Shown: positions 12,401-23,579 of the stretch, one piece after another
Position numbering within the stretch: the first letter of the stretch is position 1
Layout: each line of letters opens with the position of its first letter
NCBI GenBank assembly: GCA_023653785.1
Contig: JAMKCH010051542.1
Location: forward strand, 1 to 64,000
Direction: 5' to 3'
DNA from: Ophioderma brevispina
Lineage: Eukaryota > Echinodermata > Ophiuroidea > Amphilepidida > Ophiodermatidae
DNA length: 64,000 nucleotides
Made by a program: the position numbers and the translations under genes
The notes under the pieces: model-generated
Told to the model about the DNA's origin: nothing
The model's database searches: none
The model's input: only the letters and a program-made list of their open reading frames with translations

Positions 12401-13060
12401 GTTTCTACATACTTGCCCCGAGGGAAAAGGATACTTGGCACATTTTTCATGGCACTTGGATGTGTAATGGTCCTTGGGTAGTGCCCCAACAAGTACCCCT
12501 TCAAGATTGGGGTCATAGGTCATCTAGAGGTAATTATAGTCATGGCACTTTAAATGGTCAGAATTGTGAAATTGCTTTGAATATCCACATACGTCACTGA
12601 TTTTTCAGACACTTTGATTGCAATGGTCCTTGGATGCGTGTAGTGTCCCACATGATGGCTTGACCCCCATATGTGACCTTTATGACCTTCATGTGGACCT
12701 TTGTGGCCCCAAAAAGTTCAGATTTAACCATTGCTTGGTGATCACATGTATTGATCCAGTTTCATTGACAGATAGTGATAGTTAAATGGTCCTGGGTAGC
12801 GTCCCACATGTTGGTGACATCATGTGACCCTTTGTCCCATTCACAAAACCGCAGCAAGAAGGAGGGACACATGCATTCATGACACGCTTTGTTATTTTTA
12901 GTTATAATAATTGCAGACCAAATGTTCCATACTCATGCTTTATTTATCTTCCTCTGTCAGTGATATCAATGCTAGATGCAAACTTTCTGCTGGTCTATTT
13001 TGCCGCCTTTTATTGCATGTGTAATTACCCCAGTGATTTGAACCAATTGCCGTGATTTAA
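9440..13060. other. No gene recognised
   Basis: Contains a short (CTTT)n tract at 10528-10552, a TG/CA patch at 10325-10360, the repeat at 11480-11600 and TGTGACCTTT relatives near 12670. The antisense frame at 11116-11508 shows no family pattern. Confidence 0.5.
11480..11600. repeat. Dispersed repeat shared with 36550-36690
   Basis: ACAGTTTTGACAACTGATTTGGATTA.GTATTCCACTA.CTA and AATTTCATT..GGCA follow the same order as ACAGTTTTGACACTGATTTGGATTATTTATTCCACTAACTA at 36599. No reading frame is conserved between the two. Confidence 0.5.
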
Positions 13061-14040
13061 TGTTGTAATCTCCACTTTATGCACTTGTGTCACTGCACAA
13101 AAAGGAAATTTAAATATGGACATTTCTTCTCCAGAACAAAAGGGAGTCAAAACTATATGCAAACTTTCTCAATTTTGGGCCCAAAAAACTGTCTCAATTT
13201 TTTGCAGATTAAATTTGTATTTAATATTGGGTCATTACCACTGTATTGAATTTAAGTAATTATCTTGTGGAAAGTAAATCATCCAGTTCCACCTTATAAT
13301 GTGCTTACAGTTGCCAAAAAATGACCAATTTTAATGATTAGGAAGTTGCCATTAGTAACTTTTTATTAAAGGGGACGACCCGTGTAAGTCTTATATTTTC
13401 ATCTTTTCACCCGAAAACCCAATCTGTAACGTTTCGCGCATATTTTCACTCTGTTTGAGTGAGAGGTAAAAGCTAAAATGTGATGTTGTAATCACCATAG
13501 AGTACAGTGTCTAAAATTGAATGGTCACCAAAATGGGTTATTATTCAGTCATAACATCCACACCAACCATCCCTTTACCCTAAAGATTTCACAGGAGATA
13601 AATGGAGGAAAATCGTAGTTTCTGCTGACATGAAAATTTTGACTACTTCCGGTGAAATCTAGGGTCCCTGGGGACGAGGCTATTAGCGATTGGGCCAATG
13701 GACCTTTACTGGTGGTGAAATCTCCAAATTATGCACTTGTGTCATTGTACAGAAGGAAATGAAGTATGGCCTTCGTCTCCCCAGAAAAAAAAAGGGAGAG
13801 TCAAAATATATGCAACTCTCCATTTTTTTTTTTTGGGCCCAAAACTGTCAATTTTTGCACAGTAATTTGAGGATTTCGTTCCCCATGCCCATTTTGTGTA
13901 TTACCACTGTATATGAACATTTGTAAAATACCTGAAAAAGTTTTAAAATACATCTGAGTTTGCCACTATCATTTGCTATAGTTTCCAAATGACATTTAAT
14001 ATTAGGAAGTTGCCAGTAGTAACTTCATATTTAACATTTA
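13060..14040. repeat. Direct duplication of about 310 bp
   Basis: The blocks at about 13065-13370 and 13715-14040 share TATGCACTTGTGTCA.TG.ACA, GGGAG..CAAAA.TATATGCAA, TTTTGGGCCCAAAA.ACTGTC, ATTACCACTGTAT and TTA.TATTAGGAAGTTGCCA.TAGTAACTT. Homopolymer lengths differ. The spacer holds TGGAGGAAAATCGTAG and a GGTGAAATCT direct repeat. Confidence 0.65.
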
Positions 14041-17000
14041 TTTTTTTAGGGGGTGGCAGCAAGAAAAGTAGAATAATAGGACCCATAAGAGGAAACCATG
14101 GTGGCCCAAATAAGTGTTACAGACCCAGGACGTTATCTGACCACAGTAGTTTTGGTACTGGGGACAAAGCAAATCAGTGCCTTATAATAAGGCCAAGAAA
14201 AAAAAATTGTTTGATTGCCCTTTCCCCGACCGCCCCAAAAAAATCAAAAAACTCCGGGTCGCGTTTTTTTTTTGTTTTTGAGAGTGAAAATTCCCACTTT
14301 TGAGAAGTTTTATGGACATAAATCACTATCCCAAGTTTTTTAAAATGTTGTTTTTAATACGATGACCCCTATATATACCCTCTCCATTATTAGTATATTG
14401 CCCATTGGCAAGCCTGAATCCTGAGTTTGTGTCTGAATATGTCTAACAGTCCCAGTCGGGTACAAGCACTCAATTGAGCGATTTTCAGATAAATTCAGTT
14501 AGATCACAATCAAGGAAATGGATTCGTCGACCCAAAATCTTGGATTTTTACAAAATCCATCACTGACGGAATAAAAGGGATATAATATGTACTATAATCT
14601 GGAGTTTAACAAAATTGTGTATGATTTTCATGGGGTATATCGCCGAAATCTCTAAGTCACCTCAACCTGGCGATCGCCCGATTGCTCTATAAATGCCAAA
14701 AATAAAATGTTTTCAATGGCGGCTCGTGCAACATTCAGTGAAAACACAATCGGGTAAAATATGACAAAAAATACCTTTTACATCGAAAATAATTAATTCA
14801 ATTTGTTTTACAAAAATAATAAATATAATGCTGTTTATGTTACAAATAGAGAATATGAACCAACGGTTTTTTTTTTTTTTTTTTGGTTATAATTTGGGAA
14901 TTTTACTTCATTTCGCTGAAATCATTCGTGTATGACTTGGTCCGGTATGAGATTTCAAACAACAACAATGGCGGCATGTACGCTATTTCTTACACTGCTG
15001 TCCAAGGAACTTATATTCTACTGACATTTCGCAGACATTTAAGGTCTGTTTGTTTATTCTGCAGTGTCCATAAGTGGAATCTGTACGTATTGGCCCATAG
15101 GCCCAATGGTGCGAGAATTGTGCCATTCCATTTAAGCTACAGTAGGCCTAACAGACATACATATACAATGTACAACCCAGGCTTTTATATTAAAATATTC
15201 TTGTTTTCCTTAAAAAAAAAAAAAAAAAAAATTTGGAGGGAAAAGGCAATCAAACAATTTATTTTTCTGGCCTAAACAAGAGAAGTGTCCTTGAATGTCA
15301 CAGAGACTAAAGGTATGATTTTGGGAACCGTACTCTCTTTACGACGAATTGAACCCAGTGGATGTCATTATTTTTAAGTGGAAGAACGAGGCCGGAGGCC
15401 GAGTTCTTCCCCAAAGTAAATCATACCTTTATTCTCATTCTTAACAAGCTTTATTATCTCTAATAGTCATCTTTAACCCAATTTCGCGATACTCTTATAC
15501 GGCTTAAATACAACAAGAAAGGACTGCCACCACCCAGTGACAACAATCGAACAAACCCGTTGAACGCAACGATCATAGCGCAACAGACGCAAGTGATCAT
15601 ACCCAACGAGATGCAACGTTTGGCAGTCGCGCGCGAACATAGCAAAACTCATATGACGCGAGCGCTTCAAAACCTAAAAATAACATCAATACGCACGCGT
15701 ACTAACCTGGGTTCAATTGGTCGAATTGAACCCGGGCATCAGCCATGAATTGCTTACATTTTTCACAGCTGTGTTAAGAATTTAATATGATCAGATATGC
15801 TGACCAGTGAGTTCTTTCAAGCAAGGGGAGTTGTATGAGCAAATCTAGGGATATTTGGAATATGAGATGAGCTCACTGGTTTGAAGCTTTGGAGTAATGT
15901 TGAGTTTGCTTTCTGCCAAGAACTGAAATTGAGCAACAGTTTAGGACAAAAAAAAACAAGTTTGTCCAGAGAAGTGTGAAAAATCCGCAATGCAATGCAT
16001 TTTTTTTTAGAAAAGTGTTTTATTTTTTTCGTTTTTGGGTTTTTTTAATGCATTTTTTGACCCACTTTTTTCAATTTTTGCTTTGCGCCGAATTTTCATT
16101 TTTCCCCCCCGAATTTTTAAAAAAACAAACAAAAATTCAAGTGATAAAAACTTGTTAAAAAATTAATGCGGTCAAAGACCCATTTTAAACAAATGCGGCG
16201 CAGTCTTCCTGAGACAAACATTTTTTTCTTGGCCTAGAGTAATCTACTGTAGTAGTGTGCATGTTTTTAGGTCCTCTAGCTGTGTAAAGTATGTTGTGTG
16301 TGTAATCATCACCTGTGTTATTGACACTCTTCTCTTATACCCATTGACTGATTAACTTTATACATAGTGCAATAATGGGACTGGTTGCCTTAGCAATTTG
16401 AAGTTATTGCATTATTCAATTATGATAATGACTCATTTTGCATATTCTTCTTCAACTTTTTGTCCGATTCAGCTGAAATTTGATAAGATAATCTTGGGTT
16501 CAAGGTGAGCATGTAGCAAATGAAAAAAATAACATAAATATAAACAATTTGGAAAGCCCAAATGTTTTCATGTTTATGTCCCCATTCGTCATACCGTGAT
16601 GACAGACGACGCATGTTCCAAGGAATGCAGTAATTTCTTGTCTTTGCGAGGAATGAAACAAAAAACCATGAGACTGCCAGTTAATATCTATGAGAGAGTC
16701 GCATTTCTCACAGAGTAGCAATGAAAGGACAAAGAACTCCTTTTATTCTCTGATTTATGACCAGTGTGTAAACATTTTGCTTGCAACAACTAGAGTGCCG
16801 AGGCAATCAGTTATGCTATGTTAACCTGGAGTAGGAGAGAGTGTTTGCTTGTTGAATTCTGGCCTGCCAAAATCTGGTCACATTTGATTTAACACAGCTA
16901 GTGGCATTTTTCCATATGTATGATCAAATGATGATTTGAATTTCTATGCGACTTGTGTGTGTTTGCAGAGTGTATGTGTGTTGCATGGGGCTTTTGTAAC

Positions 17001-17200
17001 AATGCTGAATTTGTATAAATTTAGTACATTTCCACAGTTTTTTATATTTGTTGTTCACTTCAAAGTTAAGTGAGGTTTATGTACAAATTGTAAGTGAACT
17101 TATCTTTGAGTTTATAATTGGAAACATTATTTTGTAATTTAATTTTTGTTGTTGAAGGAGTAAATTTGAATAACTTCTGACTAGATTCATCAAGTGTATA
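14040..17200. other. No gene recognised outside the element at 15300-15760
   Basis: T-run at 14867-14884, A-run near 15210-15230 and T-rich blocks near 16010-16110. The 130-residue frame at 14883-15275 ends in the A-run and has no recognisable domain. Confidence 0.5.
15300..15760. repeat. Inverted-repeat element of the AAGGTATGATTT family
   Basis: AAAGGTATGATTTTGGG at 15309 faces AAATCATACCTTT at 15419, enclosing a hairpin GGAAGAACGAGGCC.../GGCCGAGTTCTTCC. Further right, GGCTTAAATACAA at 15501 matches the element at 8590-9240, and GGGTTCAATTGGTCGAATTGAACCC at about 15708-15732 is a second near-palindrome that repeats GAATTGAACCC from 15346. No coding potential. Confidence 0.5.
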
Positions 17201-17204
17201 ATTA

Positions 17205-17590
17205 AAGGTGCTTGTTCCAATTTTGTCAATTGTGTTCTCACTTGATAGGAGAGCCTGCCAGCTTGTATCATACGCCCCATTGAACTACCGTGGGAAAGCA
17301 AACTTGTCCGTGTTTATATAGAAGCATAATGCATATTGCAAAGTCGCTATCAATATTCTGCTGATCTTGATGGTTAACCATTAAAACTCATTTTTTGGTT
17401 ATTATCTTTAGTGATGAAATTGATTTGAGGCTCAAATTTCAGGACGACATGAGAATATATGGCCTTTCATCTTATAAATCACAATTGATACTACTTCCAG
17501 GTAAATCAGGGTCCCAATGGCGATCAAAACAGGCATCTAGGCTCTGGAATTATGTAGTATTTTGCAGCGCTTTCATAGTTTTACTTTGAA
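17205..17590. repeat. Dispersed repeat family X, copy 1
   Basis: Begins AAAGGTGCTTGTTCCAATTT and contains GAGAGCCTG, ACTACCGTGGGAAA.CAAACTTG, TTGATGGTTAACCA.TAAAAC, TCA.ATTTCAGGACGACA and ATTGATACTACTTCC.GGTA.ATCAGGG. Two closer-related copies lie at 38605-38970 and 39234-39555. The family is not recognised and has no conserved frame. Confidence 0.65.
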
Positions 17591-19480
17591 ATTATATGAA
17601 TATCAAAATCATTTGTCTGTCATCTGGTTATCTTATTCGTTGCAAATTGTACAAAACAGACACTTCAGAACTGCTTTAAATATTAGAGAAAAATTACTAA
17701 TTGGGTAGGTATTTATTGTAAATATTGCTTCATATTCCCTTTGGTGTAAGCAAAACAAACCTATACTTTGTTCATTACACCAATAGGCAAGACCTTCACA
17801 CATCCGCGAATTGAGATAGAATAATGCAAGCACAACTGCAAGCAACACTACCGCAGCAGACGCAGTGCGCGATGTACGCCCGGTGGAAGCTTTTGGCAAG
17901 AGGCACACATTTAAAACAGAATTATTTTCACGCGTGGATAAACAAAAGTCAAATAATTTTTGCCTATTAGGTGGTGAACAAAGTATAGGAACTTTTTTGA
18001 GGCAACCACAAATTTGGGTAGACGTTTCATATAGAAGTCCCATGGATGCAAATGAGGTATTGTCATTCATTCCGTCAAGCACTATTGCATAACGTCATAC
18101 AGCCATGGCGGAATCAATTGTAATACCTCATTTGCATCCATGGGACTTCTATATGAAACGTCTACCACATTTGCTTTGTTTTGTTTTTTCCTCATACCCA
18201 TACAAACCATGCCTAACTTACATGCAATTACAGTGCCAATAACAACTAATGTTCCCTATCTTTTCATGACATTTCTCACCAGGGCAGTTCAGTGCAATTT
18301 CTTATGCTATCCCCCGATGTTTCAGTGACTCACAGGCATATGCAACATACCTATTACATATTAATTGTAACATAATATTTGTTATGTTACTTGTGATGTC
18401 AGAAATGTATCAATCAGCATGGAGGAAATGCTCTCCTGACAAATCTACAAATCTGCTTAGTATGCCGATACATTCATACATTGATTGCGAGCACTATTTG
18501 TGATCTCAACAGAAATTGGACGACAAAAGTCAAACCTCGTTCACTTGTATGCAAACATGATACCTTTTATTTGCATGGGGGAAATATATAGGAGAATAGT
18601 ACAGCCCTTAAGACCGCCTTTTGTGCCTCTTCTGCAATTTGTAAGGCCCCAGTCTGGAGGCAAGTCAGTTCTTGAGACCCCCAGTTAAAGCATATTAAGA
18701 TTAAACACCACTAGCTCACTAATACACACAGTAGTCTATGGAAAAACTGGCAAATTTGGGCATGTTTCTTTCACATTAAAAATTCTCACAGAGGAATAGA
18801 ACAAAAGTATATAAGTTAAATTCACCAAATGACCAGCATAGAGTACAACAAAATACCCAGAAATGTTCATGAAATTACATCAGCACAAGACCTAATAGGG
18901 TCCAACATGATAATACAGACCCGGAAAGCAAATAGACAGAATTCTGCAACACAGACAAAAGGAAGTCTTCAGCTCAATCTAGTGAGGTATTAGTATACAA
19001 TCGTGGGGTGACAGAGAATAATTTAAACCATTCCCAATTTCCCACAATACAGTACAACATAATAGCACTCTATAATATGACACCAGTATTGGTACCTATG
19101 GGACAACTTCAGAAAAGGCTCAAAATTGCCAAAGTATTGGTGTTTTCCCCTGGGGACCCTGACTATTTTCAGGTTGGGATGTGCAACCTGATTTCTCAAC
19201 TTGGGGGCTACTTAGGAAATTATTTTGTAGCAAAACTAGGGTCTTGAGGAACTTATTTGTGTCAGGAAATAGGGACAAGTCAGTGGCATTTGAGCTGGCT
19301 TTCCAATTAACCATGAAGCCATCTCAAAAACCTGGCCTCAGACTAGGCATGTTTGGACTCATATGAATGCATTTTTCATGCTGATTGTAAGTTTAGTTAT
19401 AGTCATGAAAAAGTATAATTTCAAACATTTTGTGGATAAAAAATAGTTCTGAATCTGAGTGACTAAGTTACCCTCCTGGG
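17590..19480. other. No gene recognised outside the inverted repeat at 18017
   Basis: The minus-strand frame 17633-18082 has one hydrophobic stretch (AAVVLLAVVLALFYLNS) but no family pattern and starts inside the inverted repeat, so I do not call it a gene. Confidence 0.45.
18017..18166. repeat. Perfect 45-bp inverted repeat with 60-base spacer
   Basis: Arms at 18017-18061 and 18122-18166 are exact reverse complements over all 45 bases (GGTAGACGTTTCATATAGAA... and ...TTCTATATGAAACGTCTACC). Beyond the arms the flanks agree only weakly. The spacer is 18062-18121. Reading frames over the arms give the mirrored peptide MGLLYETST on both strands, a consequence of the symmetry and not a gene. Confidence 0.9.
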
Positions 19481-19680
19481 CCTAGGTTAACCCAGAGGTG
19501 CATTGGCTAATTTTATTGGTTACACACAGTGTTATATGATGAATTCAGCCAATCAGAGACAGGGTAAGAAAAGCTTAAGGGTTTGTAAAGGGTCTGTTTT
19601 AATTGGTTACTCAGAGGTTATATCATGCAAAATAGTGTAATGAGCCAATCAGAGATACTGTAAGAAGGGTTGTAGGGTTA
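19480..19680. promoter_or_regulatory. Duplicated CCAAT-box unit of about 95 bp
   Basis: Two units each contain ATTGGTTAC, then a GTTATAT.ATG segment, then AGCCAATCAGAGA: at 19517/19547 and 19602/19644. That gives four CCAAT motifs in alternating orientation. CCAATCAG is the NF-Y site of many animal promoters. No exon or TATA-promoter structure was recognised nearby, so a regulatory role is only possible; it may simply be a tandem duplication. Confidence 0.4.
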
Positions 19681-20079
19681 ATTACCCCAACTCTATTATT
19701 ACCAGTGCTAATAGAGCGGGAGCATGGACCTACAATCCCGACCAAAAGTAGTTGGAACACTTGTGGTAATTTTCTAATGCAATGAAGGCCTAAATGGGCC
19801 ATAGAGATCGCACTGAAAAATACTAACTTTTATTGCGAAGCTTGAAAGAAACCCTAACACTTGACCCCTTCCCTGCCTCACCAATCAATGTTGGTGGTCT
19901 TAAGAGCGCATGAATAAAATGACATGTTTCAACATTGATCAGGGGGAGAGGGGGATCAGTTTATAGTAAGACATATAAAGTGTTCCAACAATTTTGTCCG
20001 AGATTGTAGGTCAAGCATTTTTTGAATCCTTATGACTAGGCGAACAACATGGCACACTTTTCAAAGTGATTGGGATATT

Positions 20080-20470
20080 TTAAATGTTTGACCCTTGTGT
20101 AACCTTAAACTGGTCCCTATTGAAAAAGTGACACCACAAATGGAGAGCAGCAATCTAGAGGCAGGGGTATAACCTGGGGGGGAGGAGGGGCTAGAGCACC
20201 CTGCTCAGAAGCCTTGCCCCCTGCTAGCCCACCATATGAACTGACCATTTGTACAGTGTCTATGGAGAAGGATCTAAGTTCACCCCCTCAGAAAATGCCT
20301 CAGCACCCCTTCTGCCACCCTCCCCCCACATTTGCCAAGGGTCTGGTTATGCCACTGCCGAGAGGGTCTATACTAACTCCATTGGTGTTAAACCTTTTCT
20401 GTAGTGGGGGATGAATGAACTCCGTAACTTAGGCCCCTATGATATTCTACTCCTGCTCTATAAAGAGAGA
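20080..20470. repeat. Single arm of the foldback family, split by a MITE
   Basis: The text CCCTATTGAAAAAGTGA, then after the insert GAGGGTCTATACTAACTCCATTGGTG, AAACCTTTTCTGTAGTGG and GGCCCCTATGATATTC.CTCCTGCTC, follows the right arm of the 43310-44560 foldback in the same orientation. The MITE at 20162-20357 interrupts it. Confidence 0.65.
20162..20357. mobile_element. MITE with CAGGGGTATAACC ends, nested in another repeat
   Basis: A 196-base insert begins CAGGGGTATAACC and ends GGTTATGCCACTG, imperfect inverted ends. It splits the repeat at 20080-20470. The related arm at 44185-44560 runs straight through the same place (GGATGTAGAGGGTCC), so it serves as an empty site. Flanks CTAGAGG and CCGAGAGG look like a mutated target duplication. 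The interior is rich in runs of G and C. Confidence 0.65.
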
Positions 20471-21798
20471 GCACACATGAGCCCAAACAGCTGTACCCTT
20501 CATGTCTTAAATCTGGGGTTCAGGGTACATGCTCAGCATCATTTCCTTGTCACCGTGAAATAGAAACAGATTACTTTTCAAGACTGAAAAGGAAAACTAC
20601 AGGATACTTGGCAAATAAGGGTTTTCCTTGGCTCTGTTAACATTTTCTCGGTGGAAGCTTTGCACTTCCTCATTCATTTTGTATGTGACATACAGAGTTC
20701 AAGTGTGTGCATTTTATTTTTTCACAATTCAAATAAATAAAACAAGCATTGTGATAATGCCTTATGAATTCCTTAGCCAATTAAAGATTTATAAATAAAT
20801 TTTGGATTCAGTTCAGGTTATTACTAGCTTATTTGATGTCATTTTTAGCACCTGGAAACTTGCCATGCTAAGATGTACTTCTTCAAAGATAGTGAGATGT
20901 TTCAGCATAAGAAGTTGTATGCTTTCTGTACAATTTTTAGCTGGCTGGGCGTAGCCAGACTCTTTCATCATGGTGGTTTTAGGCCTAGTGTACAAACAGA
21001 TTTTCATCATGCTATGATACTATCTTCTAAATTTGTCAGAGTTTGGTGCAGTATCTGAAGAACAGGGACCGTTAAATTTTACACATATTTAACAAAGCCG
21101 CCACTTTCTTTCTTTATGATAACAATGGACCTGGAGCCAACGGGCTATATGAAACCAATCATTGTTTGCCTTGTATTATGTTCCTTCCTTTGCTTTGCAT
21201 TGCTAGAAAGTGGTAATCATTTTGGGACAATATTAATTCACAGGGAGCTAAACCTATACTGATATCTAAGGGTGACTCAATAAGGGGAAAAGAGACAAAT
21301 AACACCCACTATAGCACACCAGCAAAAATGCTTATTTTAACAAAGTATCAACAAATATTTTTTTAAAGTCATGAAGTGTGCACATACCTTATTTCAGTGA
21401 TGATTTAAAAGAGCTTAATTCAATGAAGCTAATGATGATCCACAACCTCATCCCCCAGAGGGTGTTTTGGGTCAATCCCACAATGCACCAGTTTGGGAAA
21501 TTACACCTCAATAGGGTCATGTGATCACATAAAAATCCTATTCTTTACACATAAAAACCCTGACTTTAATGCTCATTTTAGTCCACAAAATGTTAGTACT
21601 TAGGGAATTTTTTGCGTGATTATGAAATGTCTTTTGGTTCGTAAACTTTTGGAACACTTTTTATCCCTAAGTACTGACATGTGTTTAGTGCAGTATGGTA
21701 TAGGTATATTGCTATGCATCATGGGATTGATTCAAAACACCCTCTGCTCATCCCCTGACTTACCTAAAAAAGTTGAGATTTTAATATCACCTGAACTG
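20470..21798. other. No gene recognised
   Basis: AT-rich. A short block (GGGAATTTTTTGCG to CATGGGATTGATTCAAAACACCCTCTG) near 21600-21750 seems to be the inverse of CAGAGGGTGTTTTGGGTCAATCCCACAATGCA near 21456, suggesting a decayed foldback at about 21450-21750. Confidence 0.45.
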
Positions 21799-22164
21799 TT
21801 AAAGGCCGACTCAGAGATTTCCTGAGGAGGGCGCCCTCAATTTCCAAAAAAATCGTGTTTTTTGCATGTACGTAATGCTTGTCCATATACTAATCACTGT
21901 GTGAAATTGCTAAGCTTAAATCGAATTCCTTCATATAAAAAATCACAACTTTGTTATAAAATTCCGGATCCGGAATTTTTGTTATACACAGTATCCTATG
22001 GGACGTAATACTACAAATAAATGTTTACTGCATCAAAACGAAAAATCCGATTCATCTCAAATTTCGGAATTGTGCATTTTAGGTTACTATCTTTAGTTCT
22101 AGTTGACTATTTTTCATTATTACACAAAAAAATAATATTTCGAAATCTCTGAGTCAGACTTTAA
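21799..22164. mobile_element. TTAA-bounded MITE, copy 1
   Basis: 366 bases. The left terminus TTAAAGGCCGACTCAGAGATTT is the inverse of the right terminus, AAATCTCTGAGTCAGACTTTAA. TTAA sits at both ends, as expected for a piggyBac-type target site, though it may be part of the terminal repeat. A near-perfect inner palindrome AATTCCGGATCCGGAATT lies near 21960-21977. A second copy lies 1.1 kb downstream in the same orientation. Confidence 0.7.
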
Positions 22165-22914
22165 TTAAGCCTTAGTAAATGTATGTGTGGCTAATCTTAG
22201 ACTTAGGTGCAAATTTGATCATATCTGGATCAGGATGCACTAAGCTTTTAAAACTAGGGGGTCAAAATCTTTGAATTTCTTTCTGAATAACAGATTCGAA
22301 CTAGTGTTAAATAGCACCACTCCAGAAATTTGTGGTCCATCAAACTTCACAATTATAAATCCAGCATGCATGGTTTTTTCTTTCTTCGTCTTTCTTCTTC
22401 TTCTTCTTCCTTTTTACATATACATCCATGCATTTTTCTCATCAGCAATATGCGTCTTTTGTCATCCATACATTGTGGTCCCATTTCAAATCAGCTGCAT
22501 CACACAATCAAATCAATACAACTAATCTATACATGAGCTGTGTAGGACTGCACTTCCCAAACTAGACCAGCATGTACCGCACATCGACTGTTAAATGCAT
22601 CCCTGGTTATAACCGAAAGAAATAGCTATTTGTTTTTAATGTAGTTACAAAGCCCTCCGAACTCAACACCAATTAACCCTTACAGAAGTCCTTTGGGTTT
22701 CGAGTCTATTCCAGAGAGGAAGGGAAGGGAAGGATAAAGGGATAGAAGCTAAAAAAGATTGGACATCTGCGGGATTCGGACAGCCGGGGCCTTCCGTCTC
22801 ACCATTCCCATGAGCAGCGGATGGCAACCACAGGGGTCGTCTGGCTCCTGCCATCGATTTCCATGGGCCCATAATGAGTTGGTACGAATGACGTCAATCA
22901 CAATCTTTTTGGAC
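22165..22914. other. No gene recognised between the two MITEs
   Basis: A (TCT)n patch at 22390-22408. The segment 22690-22870 is less AT-rich (CTGCGGGATTCGGACAGCCGGGGCC), but neither strand gives a conserved product. Confidence 0.5.
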
Positions 22915-23292
22915 TTAAAGCGCCGACTCAGAGATTGCCTGAGGATGGCGGCCTCATTTCCAAAAAAAATCGTGTTTTTTTTTTTGCAATGTACATATGG
23001 CTTGTCCAAGACTAACACTGTGTGACCTTGCTAACTTACCTCGAATTCTTATTAGAAAATCACAATTTTGTTATAAAATCCGGATCCGGAATTTTGTTAT
23101 CGTACATATCCTATGGGACGTAACCTACACCTAAAGTTTAACTGCATCAAACGAAAAAATCTGGTTCACCTCAAATTTCGGAATGGTTAGGCATTTAGGT
23201 TACTATCTTTAGTTCGAGATGACTAGTTTTCATTATTACATACAACTACAACAAAAAACAATATTTCGAAATTCTGAGTCAGGAGACTTTAA
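22915..23292. mobile_element. TTAA-bounded MITE, copy 2
   Basis: 378 bases, same family and orientation as 21799-22164. It starts TTAAAGCGCCGACTCAGAGATT and ends TTCTGAGTCAGGAGACTTTAA. The inner TCCGGATCCGGA palindrome and the CTATGGGACGTAA block are kept, with scattered indels. Left and right termini have each gained bases relative to copy 1. Confidence 0.7.
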
Positions 23293-23377
23293 GTGCATTT
23301 TCTTTCCTCTTCTCGCCTCAGTCATGGAAGTGCGAGTGAGTTTTTGGGTAGTGATCTTAAAGAGAAATACCAGTATC

Positions 23378-23576
23378 TTCCCACAATGCCAGTGCTCTTC
23401 CATTGGAAGTTTTTTTTGTACAGGTTGCCATGTGGAGCGTTAGAGAAATGAAACGCTCTTAATGCGCAAGTTTTTGATCAGTACGAGCAATTTAGCTCTT
23501 TTTCATCACTAACGATCCACATCATACCCTGTACAAAAACCTCCATTGGAAGCAGCATTGTGGGAACTATGAAATC
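23378..23576. repeat. Inverted repeat next to MITE copy 2
   Basis: TTCCCACAATGCCAGTGCTCTTCCATTGGAAG...TTTTTGTACAGG (23378-23426) is mirrored by CCTGTACAAAAACCTCCATTGGAAGCAGCATTGTGGGAA (23528-23576). The spacer of about 100 bases holds ATGAAACGCTCTTAATGCG. Probably a foldback or MITE remnant. Confidence 0.6.
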
Positions 23577-23579
23577 TTC

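Noticed and set aside
17633..18082. 149-residue minus-strand frame with a hydrophobic segment
   Set aside because: It starts inside the perfect inverted repeat, and no family or splice context supports it.
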